Assembly: GCA_022826725.1 (NCBI GenBank)
Contig: JAJDUF010000013.1
Coordinates: 1 to 64,000, forward strand
Direction: 5' to 3'
Source of the DNA: Chloroflexota bacterium
Lineage (GTDB): Bacteria; Chloroflexota; UBA11872; UBA12225; JAJDUF01
DNA: 64,000 nt
A program made the translations under genes and the position numbers. Under the pieces are notes generated by a model. It saw nothing but the letters and a program-made list of their open reading frames with translations, made no database searches and was not told where the DNA came from. Below, piece after piece: positions 44,262 to 53,398 of this stretch. Every line of letters begins with the position of its first letter. Position 1 is the first letter of the stretch.

Positions 44262-44774
44262 ATGATGCAAGCACCATCGCGCCCAACACGCAGAAACCCC
44301 TTCATCGAGGCAGCGCAAGACTTTGCGGCGATAGCGCGTGGTCTGGGCGTGACGCTCCGCAACTTGGCCGACAAGCCGGTGACGCTGCAATACCCGGAGC
44401 AGCAGCCGGACCTGCCGGCCCGCCACCGGGGCCGCCACGTGCTGCGCCGGCACGAGAACGGCCTGGAGAAGTGCGTCGGCTGCGAACTGTGTGCGCTGGT
44501 CTGCCCGGCGAAAGCGATCTTCGTCGAGGGCGCCGAAAATCCACCCGACAACCCGCTCTCCATCGGCGAGCGGTATGCCAAGACCTACACCGTCAACATG
44601 ATCCGCTGTATCTTCTGCGGGTTCTGCACCGAGGCCTGCCCGACGGAGGCAATCCAGCTCAAGGCGATCTTCGAGCTAGCCGATTACACCCGCGAGTCGA
44701 TGATCTACACCAAGGAGACGTTGCTGGACGCAGAACCGGTCGTTGATCCGAGCGACTCCTGGCTGCCCGGGTGA
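44262..44774 (+). CDS. nuoI: NADH-quinone oxidoreductase subunit I
   Basis: The 170-residue protein has two [4Fe-4S] motifs: [12 protein letters not shown] (about 70-81) and [12 protein letters not shown] (about 115-126), for clusters N6a and N6b. It passes electrons from NuoG to NuoB. ATG 44262 lies behind GGAGG. After its stop at 44774 the operon pauses for 157 bases before the glycosyltransferase-like gene. Confidence 0.95.
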   Translation: MMQAPSRPTRRNPFIEAAQDFAAIARGLGVTLRNLADKPVTLQYPEQQPDLPARHRGRHVLRRHENGLEKCVGCELCALVCPAKAIFVEGAENPPDNPLSIGERYAKTYTVNMIRCIFCGFCTEACPTEAIQLKAIFELADYTRESMIYTKETLLDAEPVVDPSDSWLPG

Positions 44775-44811
44775 GCAAACGCCGTGCTCGTGCCGACAGC
44801 AGGCATAGACG

Positions 44812-44825
44812 CGGGAGTACTCCCG
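44812..44825. repeat. Perfect 14-bp palindrome after nuoI
   Basis: CGGGAGTACTCCCG is a perfect palindrome 38 bases after the nuoI stop, inside the gap before the GT87-like gene. It could form a short hairpin or be a protein-binding site. No T-tract follows, so it is not a usual terminator. Confidence 0.45.
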
Positions 44826-44931
44826 GGTTGAGTTATCTGTAGCGCCCAAGGGTCAGGTAGGAAACGACGGTACAAGCAATGGCAGGAAGCAGTGCCGCGA
44901 GTATTAGGCTGGGGCGGCAATCGGAGATCAT

Positions 44932-46599
44932 ATGGAAGCCACTCCAGTCACGTGGCCTGGTGGTTTGGAGGTTACTTGGAAGCAGGTTGTCGTCCTCGTC
45001 TTGCTAGTCGCTACAGTGACCTCCTTCCTCAGCGGCTGGCTCCTGCGTTCTCGCACGGAATTGCCGATCTCTGGTATTGCACGCCGCGTTCTCGTCGCCC
45101 ATACCCCGGTAGTCGTGATTATTCCGTTTACCGTACTCATCTACTTCGACCTGAATATGAAGCACATGCTTATCGGATTTCCGGCTTCCAGGTGGACCAC
45201 GCTCGGATATGGAGTTGTTCTCTTGGCAAGCTTCATCTTGCTGACGGTTGCTTGGTCTACGGGCACCTTTGAGAAGCTGATCGAGCGTCGTTGGTTGCGC
45301 CACGGGGAAGCTGCGACCCCGCAGCCATCCAGCCTCCCGTCGTTGCACGTTCCGGCAGCATTCGGCTGCGCCCTCGTCGCAGCCGCCGGCGGCGCGTACA
45401 TCATCAACAACGTGGTCACACCGTTACAGCCCGGCCCAGGGCATGATCTCATCCTGCATATCAATGCAGCATTGGAACTGCTGGGCGGCGGGAATCCGTA
45501 TCGGGGAGACCGCCCCGGCTGGACACTACCGGCTGTGCTACCGACCGCCGGGTACATCTACCTCCCCTTGGGGGCACTCAGTCCCGTCAACGCCGACCGC
45601 GTCTACCTCGTTCTGAATCACCTGCTCCTCGCTGCCAGTGCCGTGATGTTCGGCAAAGCGCTCCGTCAGTCCATCTCTTGGCGCTGGTGGTTGTTTACGT
45701 GGCTACTGTTGGGGGCGGTCAGTGTGCCCCTCTCGTTCTCCCTTGGCCTCGGCCAAATGGATACCTACTTGCTGTTTCTGCTCGCCGCGATCACCTGGTC
45801 CATGACGGCCCACAAACCGCTGCTGGCTGGCCTTGCCACGGGTCTCCTGCTCGTATCCAAGCCCACCATGCTCCTGCTCCTGTTCTATTTTCTGCTCACT
45901 CGCCAGATACTCGTCCTCCTGACGGCCGGGCTAACGGCTGGCGGCATGGTGGCCCTCTCCCTGCTCTGGACCCAGCCGGCGGTTTGGCAGGACTATATCC
46001 TCCACAAGATTCCAGCCATGCTGCCGGGTAGCAGCATTTTCGACAACATCTCGCTCTCGGCTTTTCACTACCGCCTGTTCCTGGGCAGGTATTCGGGTGA
46101 CTACTGGGACTACCTCAAACCGGAGGGCCTAGCACCCGTCTTCAACTATGTAGCGTTAGCCTTCGGACTGATTATGTTCGCGTACCTGGTCCGCGGCCGC
46201 CTCCGCAGCAAGAGCGCGGAAGACAAGGTCTGGGACTTCATGTGTGTTGCGGCCGGGACGCTCGTATTCTTTAGCATCGCCTGGTTTCACTACGCCGTCT
46301 GGATCATTCCCGCGATTGCCCTAGTGGCGAGCGTCGCCAGCCCTAGCCTCATCACTCCGGCCCAGCGGCTGGAGGTGCTGGTGTGGCTGCTGGCCGGGTT
46401 TTGTCTCCTCAACATCGAGTTCAACTTCTGGTACATCAATGAGTGGTCGCTCCAACTCCCCTTGCTGGGTCACTACCGCAACCTTGCTGCGGTGCTGCTT
46501 TGCATCGGGGTCTGGCGGGCACGCTATCTCATGCAGGTAGCCAAGACCGCACACCAACCACCAATATCTGGTAATCTACCGGCGCAAGGAGACGCATGA
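44932..46599 (+). CDS. GT87/DUF2029-like membrane glycosyltransferase, inside the nuo operon
   Basis: The 555-residue protein has about ten to twelve hydrophobic helices and the DUF2029/GT87-type pattern, including ALELLGGGNPYRGDRPGW (about 182-199) and an Asp/His segment around PGPGHDLILHINAA. Family members transfer mannose or arabinose from polyprenyl-phosphate donors across the membrane. It is not part of complex I. Codon use by eye is less GC-rich than in nuoI and nuoJ. ATG 44932 has GGAG upstream. Its TGA at 46597-46599 overlaps the nuoJ ATG, so it is translationally coupled to the next nuo gene. Confidence 0.75.
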   Translation: MEATPVTWPGGLEVTWKQVVVLVLLVATVTSFLSGWLLRSRTELPISGIARRVLVAHTPVVVIIPFTVLIYFDLNMKHMLIGFPASRWTTLGYGVVLLASFILLTVAWSTGTFEKLIERRWLRHGEAATPQPSSLPSLHVPAAFGCALVAAAGGAYIINNVVTPLQPGPGHDLILHINAALELLGGGNPYRGDRPGWTLPAVLPTAGYIYLPLGALSPVNADRVYLVLNHLLLAASAVMFGKALRQSISWRWWLFTWLLLGAVSVPLSFSLGLGQMDTYLLFLLAAITWSMTAHKPLLAGLATGLLLVSKPTMLLLLFYFLLTRQILVLLTAGLTAGGMVALSLLWTQPAVWQDYILHKIPAMLPGSSIFDNISLSAFHYRLFLGRYSGDYWDYLKPEGLAPVFNYVALAFGLIMFAYLVRGRLRSKSAEDKVWDFMCVAAGTLVFFSIAWFHYAVWIIPAIALVASVASPSLITPAQRLEVLVWLLAGFCLLNIEFNFWYINEWSLQLPLLGHYRNLAAVLLCIGVWRARYLMQVAKTAHQPPISGNLPAQGDA

Positions 46600-47591
46600 C
46601 CGAGTTGATCGAGAGCTTGCCGTTCGAGCTGCCCACCATCGAGCTGCTCATCTTCATCGCCACGGCGGCTGTGGCCATCGCGGCCGCCGCCATGGTTGTG
46701 TTTCAGCGCAACGCGATGTACAGCGCCCTATTCCTCGTGGCGAACTTCTTCTGCCTGGCCGTCATGTACCTCCTGCTAGGTGCGTATTTTCTCGCCGTCG
46801 TGCAGATCGCGGTCTACGCGGGCGCCATCATGGTGCTGGTGCTCTTTGTCATCATGTTGCTCAACGTGGCGCGACCGGAGCCAACCGGCACGCGCCTGGC
46901 CGGACTGAAGCTCTTCGGGGGCACGGTAGCCTTCATCCTGCTGGCACAGGTGGCGTTGGTTGCCGCTCGCAGTGCCGACGTGCTGCCGGAGCCACCACCA
47001 CCGGGTACCGCCGAGCTGACCTACTCACTCTCCGTAGCGGAGCAAAAGCTGTTGGCGGCGGCGACCGGGCCGGATGAAACGGCCTGGACGATTACGCTCA
47101 CGCTGGACGGGACCGGAGCGGCCGCCGCGGGTGCGGCGCAGGTCATAGACGCATTAGAAGCACAAGGCTTCAGAGTGTTCCGCAGTAGCCCGTCACGCCC
47201 GGAGATCACGGCGGACCGCGTGGGCGATACGGTGCGGGTGCTGGCGCTACGGCCGGAGGAGCCGGGCCAAGCGGTCACCGACCTGGCCGCGACACCGGGG
47301 ATCGAGGCGGTAACGGCGCAGCCACTCGCCGGGTCCCACACGCAGATGCTGGCCGCCGTCCTGTTCACCCGCTTCTTGTTCCCCTTCGAGATCACCTCGA
47401 TCCTGCTCTTGGCGGCCATTCTCGGTGCGGTCGTCATCGCGCGGAAGCGCGGTGACGTCAGCCTCTCCAGGCAAGCGGCAAACGTGGTACCATCTGGCGG
47501 CCAGCAAAACGGCACTCCGGCCGCCGCGGAGGCGACCACTGCCACAGCAGCGCCGGCAGACGTGCCCAGTAACACGAGGCCTACAACCTGA
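46596..47591 (+). CDS. nuoJ: NADH-quinone oxidoreductase subunit J with inserted domain
   Basis: The first 130 residues are a standard NuoJ: a membrane segment from [20 protein letters not shown] (about 16-35), then [22 protein letters not shown] (about 69-90). The last helix ([22 protein letters not shown], about 262-283) is also typical. Between them sits an extra ~110-residue soluble, strand-helix-rich insert (about 135-245). The C-terminus has a 40-residue Ala/Thr/Pro-rich tail. Most NuoJ are 160-200 residues; this one is 331. AAGGAG lies five bases before ATG 46596, inside the preceding gene. Confidence 0.92.
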   Translation: MTELIESLPFELPTIELLIFIATAAVAIAAAAMVVFQRNAMYSALFLVANFFCLAVMYLLLGAYFLAVVQIAVYAGAIMVLVLFVIMLLNVARPEPTGTRLAGLKLFGGTVAFILLAQVALVAARSADVLPEPPPPGTAELTYSLSVAEQKLLAAATGPDETAWTITLTLDGTGAAAAGAAQVIDALEAQGFRVFRSSPSRPEITADRVGDTVRVLALRPEEPGQAVTDLAATPGIEAVTAQPLAGSHTQMLAAVLFTRFLFPFEITSILLLAAILGAVVIARKRGDVSLSRQAANVVPSGGQQNGTPAAAEATTATAAPADVPSNTRPTT

Positions 47592-47893
47592 TGGTGCCAA
47601 CGAGCTACTATCTCATCGTCAGCGCGATCCTGTTCTCGCTCGGCGTGTTCGGGGTGCTGCTCCGCAAGAACACGTTGACGATCTTCATGTCCATCGAGTT
47701 GATGCTGAACGCGGTCAATCTCTCGTTCGTGGCGTTCTCCCGGCAATTCGGGCACTTCGATGGGCAGGTCTTCGTCTTCTTCGTCATGGCCGTGGCTGCG
47801 GCCGAGGTGGCGGTGGGTCTCGCGATCATCGTGGACCTCTTCCGCACACGCCAGAGCGTGGATATTGACACGATCAACCTGTTGAAGGGGTAG
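47591..47893 (+). CDS. nuoK: NADH-quinone oxidoreductase subunit K
   Basis: The 100-residue protein has three membrane helices and the conserved acidic residues in helices 2 and 3 that take part in proton transfer ([13 protein letters not shown], about 37-49, and [16 protein letters not shown], about 70-85). Length is standard. The start codon overlaps the nuoJ stop by one base (TGATG), so translation is coupled. Nothing unusual. Confidence 0.96.
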   Translation: MVPTSYYLIVSAILFSLGVFGVLLRKNTLTIFMSIELMLNAVNLSFVAFSRQFGHFDGQVFVFFVMAVAAAEVAVGLAIIVDLFRTRQSVDIDTINLLKG

Positions 47894-47905
47894 ACAGCGT
47901 GGTGT

Positions 47906-49897
47906 ATGCCGTTTGTGGTGACGTGCCGGCCGGCACCACCGGAGCCTTCAGCGGACTGTGCAGACCAAGCATGTCAGGAGACGACCATTTCTGATGCTCT
48001 CTGGCTGATCCCGGCCTTCCCCCTCGCAGGGACACTGATTAACCTCCTGCTGGGGCAACGGTTGCCCAGGATCGTCGTATCCATTGTCGGCGTTGGCACG
48101 GTGGCGGCAGCGTTTGTTGTCGCCGGGGTCGTCGCCCTCTCCGCGACCGTGCCGCTCACTGCCGGGCAGACCGAAACGCTCCGGCAAGAGCTATTCCCCT
48201 GGATTGTGGCAGGCAACCTCGACACGTCGGTAGCCCTCCTGCTCGACCCCCTCTCCACGGTGATGGTCTTGGTCGTGTCGGGCGTCGGGCTGCTGATCCA
48301 CCTCTATTCCGTCGGCTATATGGCGCACGACCCCGGCTACCCGCGCTTCTTCACCTACCTCAACCTCTTCACCTTCTCGATGCTGCTGCTCGTCATGGCC
48401 GACAACTTCCTGGTCATGTTCGTCGGGTGGGAGCTAGTCGGCGTCTGCTCCTTCCTCTTGATCGGATACTGGTTCGACCGTCCAGCCGCCGCCTCGGCCG
48501 GCAAGAAGGCGTTTATCACCAACCGCGTCGGTGACTTTGCATTCATGGTCGGCCTCTTCCTCATCTTCACCACGTTCGGCAGCTTCGACTTTGCCACGGT
48601 GCTCGACCACCCGGAGCGGGTAGTGGATGAGGGCGGCGAGCTTATCACGGCAATCACCCTGCTGCTCTTCATCGGCGCCACCGGGAAGTCGGCCCAAGTG
48701 CCGCTGTACGTGTGGCTGCCCGACGCGATGGAAGGCCCTACGCCGGTGAGCGCGCTCATCCACGCCGCTACGATGGTCACGGCGGGGGTGTACATGGTGG
48801 TGCGGGCGTCGGCGCTGTATGCTCTGGCGCCGTTCAGCCTGACGGTGGTAGCGATTATCGGCGCGCTGACGGCGCTGTTCGCCGCCACCATCGCGCTCAC
48901 GCAGACCGACATCAAGCGCGTGCTGGCCTACTCGACGGTCAGCCAGTTGGGCTACATGTTCCTGGCGGCCGGGGTGGGCGCTTTCGGTGCGGCCATCTTC
49001 CACCTAATGACCCACGCCTTTTTCAAGGCGCTCCTGTTTCTCGGCGCCGGGAGCGTCATCCACGCGCTGCACGAAGAGCAGGACATGCGCCGCATGGGCG
49101 GCTTGCTCCGGTATCTGCCGGTGACGGGCGTGACGATGATTGTGGCATGGCTGGCAATCATCGGCTTCCCCGGCCTCGCCGGTTTCTGGAGTAAGGACCT
49201 GATCCTGGCCCGCACCTTCGAGGGCGGCCACCTATGGCTGTGGCTCGTCGGCGTGGTCACGGCCGGTTTGACCGCCTTCTACATGTCGCGCCTCATCTTC
49301 CTCACCTTTTTCGGGTCACGACGTGCCGAGAACGGCGGCGGCGCCGCGCCGCACGAGTCGCCGTTGGTGATGCTGTTCGCGCTGGTGGCGCTGGCGCTGC
49401 TGGCGGTAGTCGGCGGCCTCGTGGGTATCCCAGGCACCGACGGGACAGCTTTCGAGCGTTACTTGCAGCCGGTGCTCGGCGGGCATGGGCCGGAGCACGG
49501 GGATGTACCGTTCCACCTCTCGGAGTTGGCCTTGGCGATTATCGCGGTGGTGGTAGCCGTCGGCGGTGTCGTGGTCGCAGGCGCCATCTACCTACGGCAG
49601 CTACCCTCAGCCGAGTTTGTCGGGCAGTTGCTTGCCCCGCTGTACCGGCTCTCGCTCAACAAGTATTGGATTGACGAGTTGTACGAGGCCACGCTGGCGC
49701 ATCCGGGCGCCCGGATCGCCGCCTTCCTGGCCTCGTTCGATCTGGCCGTGGTAGACGGTGCCGTCAACGGCACCGGGCGTCTGCTGCGCGGCAGCGCCGT
49801 CGCGCTACGGATTGCCCAAGCCGGGTACGTGCGGGCCTACGCCGTAGCGTTTCTCCTAGGCGTCATCGCCATTTTGGCCGTGTGGGTCTTCCGGTAG
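47906..49897 (+). CDS. nuoL: NADH-quinone oxidoreductase subunit L
   Basis: This is an antiporter-like NuoL with about 16 helices, GLLIHLYSVGYMAHDPGYPRFF, and the long amphipathic C-terminal part. It translocates protons. The given start (ATG 47906) is doubtful: it adds 27 odd residues with three Cys before ISDALWLIPAFPLAG, the expected N-terminus. A good AGGAG (47976-47980) lies six bases before an ATT codon (47987). See the separate finding. The stop and the rest of the frame are clear. Confidence 0.9.
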   Translation: MPFVVTCRPAPPEPSADCADQACQETTISDALWLIPAFPLAGTLINLLLGQRLPRIVVSIVGVGTVAAAFVVAGVVALSATVPLTAGQTETLRQELFPWIVAGNLDTSVALLLDPLSTVMVLVVSGVGLLIHLYSVGYMAHDPGYPRFFTYLNLFTFSMLLLVMADNFLVMFVGWELVGVCSFLLIGYWFDRPAAASAGKKAFITNRVGDFAFMVGLFLIFTTFGSFDFATVLDHPERVVDEGGELITAITLLLFIGATGKSAQVPLYVWLPDAMEGPTPVSALIHAATMVTAGVYMVVRASALYALAPFSLTVVAIIGALTALFAATIALTQTDIKRVLAYSTVSQLGYMFLAAGVGAFGAAIFHLMTHAFFKALLFLGAGSVIHALHEEQDMRRMGGLLRYLPVTGVTMIVAWLAIIGFPGLAGFWSKDLILARTFEGGHLWLWLVGVVTAGLTAFYMSRLIFLTFFGSRRAENGGGAAPHESPLVMLFALVALALLAVVGGLVGIPGTDGTAFERYLQPVLGGHGPEHGDVPFHLSELALAIIAVVVAVGGVVVAGAIYLRQLPSAEFVGQLLAPLYRLSLNKYWIDELYEATLAHPGARIAAFLASFDLAVVDGAVNGTGRLLRGSAVALRIAQAGYVRAYAVAFLLGVIAILAVWVFR

Positions 49898-50001
49898 GAC
49901 AACGTGCTACAGCGAACACCGAGCAGACAGAGCGAACACCGCCGCCGGGCCGCAGCAATTGGCTGCGTGCCCCTGCCGGGTTCCCTATTGAGGACACAGC
50001 C

Positions 50002-51531
50002 GTGAACGAGTGGTATCTCACCATTCTCATCTTCCTGCCGCTGGTGGGAGCAGTCATCCTGCTCTTCATGCCCGGCACCGCCCACGCCCTGATGCGGAAT
50101 GTGGCGCTGGGGGTCAGCCTCATCGCCTTTGCGGTGTCGGTGCCGCTGTGGTTCTTGTACGACTTTGGCGCCGGAGCGGCGCAGTTCCAACTCCTTCAGA
50201 GCGGTGATTGGGTGCCGTCGCTGGGCATCAAGTACAAGGTCGGCGTTGACGGCATCTCCCTGCTCCTCGTACTGCTCACGACCTTCCTGACCCCGCTGAC
50301 TATTCTCTCCACCTATCGCGCCATAGATACACGGGTCAAAGAGTTCGTCGTGCTGCTCCTGCTGCTGGAAACGGCGGTGCTCGGCACGTTCTTGGCACTC
50401 GACCTATTCCTCTTCTACGTCTTCTGGGAAGCCGTGCTCATCCCCATGTATTTCCTGATCGGCGTCTGGGGAGGGGAGCGACGCATCTACGCGGCGATCA
50501 AGTTCTTCCTCTATACGATGGCCGGCAGTGTCCTGATGCTGGTCGCCATCCTGACCATCTACTTCCTCAGCGGCGACAGCGGATCGCGCACCTTCGACCT
50601 GGCAACGCTGATCGCCACCGTGCGGGTAGAAAGCGGCCTCCAGTTGTGGCTCTTTGCGGCGTTCGCGCTCGCCTTTGCCATCAAGGTCCCGATGTTCCCG
50701 CTGCACACGTGGCTGCCCGACGCGCACGTCGAGGCCCCTACCGCCGGCAGCGCGATCCTGGCGGCCGTCCTGCTAAAGATGGGGACCTATGGCTTCCTGC
50801 GGTTCTGCCTCCCGCTCTTCCCGGAGGCCGTCGAAACGGCGGTACCGCTGATGGCATTCTTGGCGGTGGTCGGGATTGTGTACGGTGCCCTGGTCGCCAC
50901 GATGCAGCGCGATGTCAAGAAGCTGGTCGCCTACTCCTCGGTCAGCCACCTCGGCTTCATCATGCTCGGCATGTTTGCGCTGACCCCGGAGGCGCTGCAA
51001 GGCTCGCTAATCCAGATGGTAAACCACGGCCTCAGCACGGGCGCCCTCTTCCTGCTCGTCGGGATGCTGTACGAGCGGGCACACACGCGCCTCATCCACC
51101 AGTTCGGCGGTGTGGCGCGGCTCATGCCGGTCTTCGCGGCGTTTTTCCTGATCGTCCTCTTCTCCTCTATCGGTGTGCCTTTCACGAACGGCTTTGTCGG
51201 CGAGTTCCTGATCTTGGTCGGCACCTTCCGCGCCGAGGAACTGTTCTTGCAGCCGCTCGCCATCATTGCGGCCTCCGGAGTGGTACTGGCGGCCGTGTAC
51301 ATGCTCTGGATGTACCAGCGGATGATGCAGGGGCCAACCCGACAGCCGGCCGGCGTACAGCTGTCCGACATTACCCGGCGCGAGATCGCCGTGCTCGTGC
51401 CTATCGTGCTCTTGATCTTCTGGATCGGTCTCTATCCCAAGCCGTTCCTGGACCGGGCGGGGCCGTCGCTGGACGCGGTGACCCGTAATATCCCGGTCGC
51501 GCAAGTGCAGGCCGGCTTGGGGGGCCGCTAG
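50002..51531 (+). CDS. nuoM: NADH-quinone oxidoreductase subunit M
   Basis: The ~509-residue antiporter-like protein has GVDGISLLLVLLTTFLTPL (about 82-100), the conserved Glu in FYVFWEAVLIPMYFLIGVWG (about 134-153) and PMFPLHTWLPDAHVEAPTAGS (about 231-251). The catalytic Lys and Glu of the proton path are present. I chose GTG 50002 because GAGGA lies upstream and the protein then begins with the family-like NEWYLTILIFLPLVG; the frame is open to 49882 through the nuoL end. A 104-base gap separates it from nuoL. Confidence 0.94.
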   Translation: MNEWYLTILIFLPLVGAVILLFMPGTAHALMRNVALGVSLIAFAVSVPLWFLYDFGAGAAQFQLLQSGDWVPSLGIKYKVGVDGISLLLVLLTTFLTPLTILSTYRAIDTRVKEFVVLLLLLETAVLGTFLALDLFLFYVFWEAVLIPMYFLIGVWGGERRIYAAIKFFLYTMAGSVLMLVAILTIYFLSGDSGSRTFDLATLIATVRVESGLQLWLFAAFALAFAIKVPMFPLHTWLPDAHVEAPTAGSAILAAVLLKMGTYGFLRFCLPLFPEAVETAVPLMAFLAVVGIVYGALVATMQRDVKKLVAYSSVSHLGFIMLGMFALTPEALQGSLIQMVNHGLSTGALFLLVGMLYERAHTRLIHQFGGVARLMPVFAAFFLIVLFSSIGVPFTNGFVGEFLILVGTFRAEELFLQPLAIIAASGVVLAAVYMLWMYQRMMQGPTRQPAGVQLSDITRREIAVLVPIVLLIFWIGLYPKPFLDRAGPSLDAVTRNIPVAQVQAGLGGR

Positions 51532-51570
51532 CCCGGCGAGCGACTGACTGACGACCATCAAGTACGTGCC

Positions 51571-53085
51571 ATGAACGAACTGCTCAAGCTGCCCAGCGTG
51601 GATTGGTGGGCCGTTGCGCCCGCACTGGCCATCACCCTGACCGCCTGTGTGGTCATGGTGGCCGACCTCTGGCCGCGGTTGAGCCGGCGAGGCACGGCGG
51701 CCGCCCTCAGCCTGGTCGGCCTGATCGTGACGGCCGTGCTCTCGGTCTACCTCTGGGACGCCGACCGCTCCGCGTTCTGCACCATCGAGGCAACGGCCGA
51801 TAGCGCTCCCTACGGCTGTATGCTCATCCTGGACAACTTCGCGCTATTCTTCAACCTCATCTTTGTGCTCGTCGCGGTGATTACCGTGCTGATCTCCTTC
51901 ACGTACATGGAGCGTGAAGACCTGGAGAACGGCGAATACTACGTACTGCTGCTCTTCTCGGTGGCCGGGCTGATGCTGATGGCCAGCGCCGGCGACCTGA
52001 TTATCGTCTTCCTCGGCTTGGAGCTCCTGTCGCTGCCGCTCTATATGCTGGCCGGGTTTTCCCGCTTGCGCCTCCAATCGGACGAGTCGGCCGTCAAGTA
52101 CGTGTTGCTGGGCGCGTTCGCGTCGGGTTTCCTGCTGTACGGCATCGCCCTCATGTACGGAGCGACCGAAACGACCAACCTGGCCGGGATCGCCACGGCC
52201 GTCGCCCAGGACGGCTTCAGCACGCTGCTCTTGATCGGCTTGGGCTTGCTCATCGTCGGGTTGGGTTTCAAGGCTGCGCTCGTGCCTTTCCATATGTGGA
52301 CACCCGACGTCTACGAGGGCGCACCGACCCCGGTCACGGCCTATATGTCGGTAGCAGCCAAGACCGCCACTTTCGCGGCGCTGGCGCGCGTGTTCGTCGG
52401 GGCGGTACCGGAAGCGCCCGTCGAAACGGTCTGGGTCCTTGGCGGGGTGGCAGCGGCGACGATGATCGTAGGCAACGTCGCGGCGCTCGTGCAAGACAAC
52501 ATCAAGCGTCTGCTCGGGTACTCCTCCATCGCCCACGCCGGCTATCTGCTCGTGGGCCTGGTGGCCGCCAGCGTCGCCACCGGGGAGACACGCGGCCTCG
52601 CTATCCAGAGCCTCCTGTTCTATTCCGTCGCGTATTCCTTCATGAACCTCGGAGCCTTCGGTGTCGTCACCTTCTTGGGGCGGCGCGGCGAGGAGTTTGC
52701 CGCCGTCAGCGACTACGCCGGACTGGCGCGCCGGCGCCCCTGGCTGGCCGCGATGATGGCGCTGTTCATGCTCTCCTTGGCCGGCGTACCGCCAACCGTC
52801 GGCTTCGTGGGCAAGTTCTATCTCTTTGGCGCCGCGATTGACGCCGGCCACACCTGGCTGGCTATCGTCGGCCTGCTAACGAGCGTCGTATCCGCCTACT
52901 ACTATCTCCGCGTCGTGTACGTCATGTACATGCAGGGTCCAAGTGCAGAACCAGCCCCACTCTCACACTCAGCGCTCGCAGCCACGGCCGTCGTGGTGTC
53001 CGCAGCAGCGGTACTCCTCCTGGGCCTCGTGCCGAGCATCCTCCTGGACCTGTCCCGCGCCTCCCTGGGCGCCCTGATCCTGTAG
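51571..53085 (+). CDS. nuoN: NADH-quinone oxidoreductase subunit N
   Basis: The 504-residue antiporter-like subunit has FLGLELLSLPLYMLAGF (about 149-165), VKYVLLGAFASGFLLYGIAL and PFHMWTPDVYEGAPTPVTAYMS (about 233-254). These are characteristic of NuoN and of proton-path Lys/Glu positions. It closes the operon; the next gene is argF, over 300 bases further with a repeat region between them. ATG 51571 has a weak site (no clear GGAGG). Confidence 0.95.
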   Translation: MNELLKLPSVDWWAVAPALAITLTACVVMVADLWPRLSRRGTAAALSLVGLIVTAVLSVYLWDADRSAFCTIEATADSAPYGCMLILDNFALFFNLIFVLVAVITVLISFTYMEREDLENGEYYVLLLFSVAGLMLMASAGDLIIVFLGLELLSLPLYMLAGFSRLRLQSDESAVKYVLLGAFASGFLLYGIALMYGATETTNLAGIATAVAQDGFSTLLLIGLGLLIVGLGFKAALVPFHMWTPDVYEGAPTPVTAYMSVAAKTATFAALARVFVGAVPEAPVETVWVLGGVAAATMIVGNVAALVQDNIKRLLGYSSIAHAGYLLVGLVAASVATGETRGLAIQSLLFYSVAYSFMNLGAFGVVTFLGRRGEEFAAVSDYAGLARRRPWLAAMMALFMLSLAGVPPTVGFVGKFYLFGAAIDAGHTWLAIVGLLTSVVSAYYYLRVVYVMYMQGPSAEPAPLSHSALAATAVVVSAAAVLLLGLVPSILLDLSRASLGALIL

Positions 53086-53112
53086 CGCCGTCCGAAACAG
53101 GGCGCCCGGTCT

Positions 53113-53245
53113 AGCCCCCACCCTACCCTCCCCCGTTGCGACAGGGGAGGGAATGCGCCGTCCCCCCGCTGCGGCGGGGGAGCAATAGGGGGCCGCCATG
53201 CCCACAGTACCCTGGACTCCGGCTTTCGCCAGAGTGACGATAGGA
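53113..53245. repeat. Composite GC-rich palindromic intergenic repeat (copy f)
   Basis: Located in the 313-base nuoN-argF gap. It contains CCCTCCCCCGTTGCGACAGGGG (as CCCCCACCCTA... before it), then GTCCCCCCGCTGCGGCGGGGGAG and the CAATAGGGGGCC tail. A decayed CTGGACTCCGGCTTTCGCC hairpin follows near 53211-53245. The region between 53246 and 53398 shows no gene beyond the argF leader. Confidence 0.7.
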
Positions 53246-53398
53246 GGGGCCGCGCGGCCTGAGCGGGCGTGTGGTAGACTAGGCGAGGGCGCTTTCTCAT
53301 TGGATTTCGCGGTGAGCAGAGATGCCAGCGATAGCGTTCTCTCGGCCTCCCTGCCGCGGCAGAGCACCCCGCATCATGTTCGAGAAGGCTCCTGCATT

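Noticed and set aside
44775-44931. A terminator or small RNA between nuoI and the GT87-like gene
   Set aside because: Only a 14-bp palindrome is visible, with no T-tract and no conserved RNA shape.
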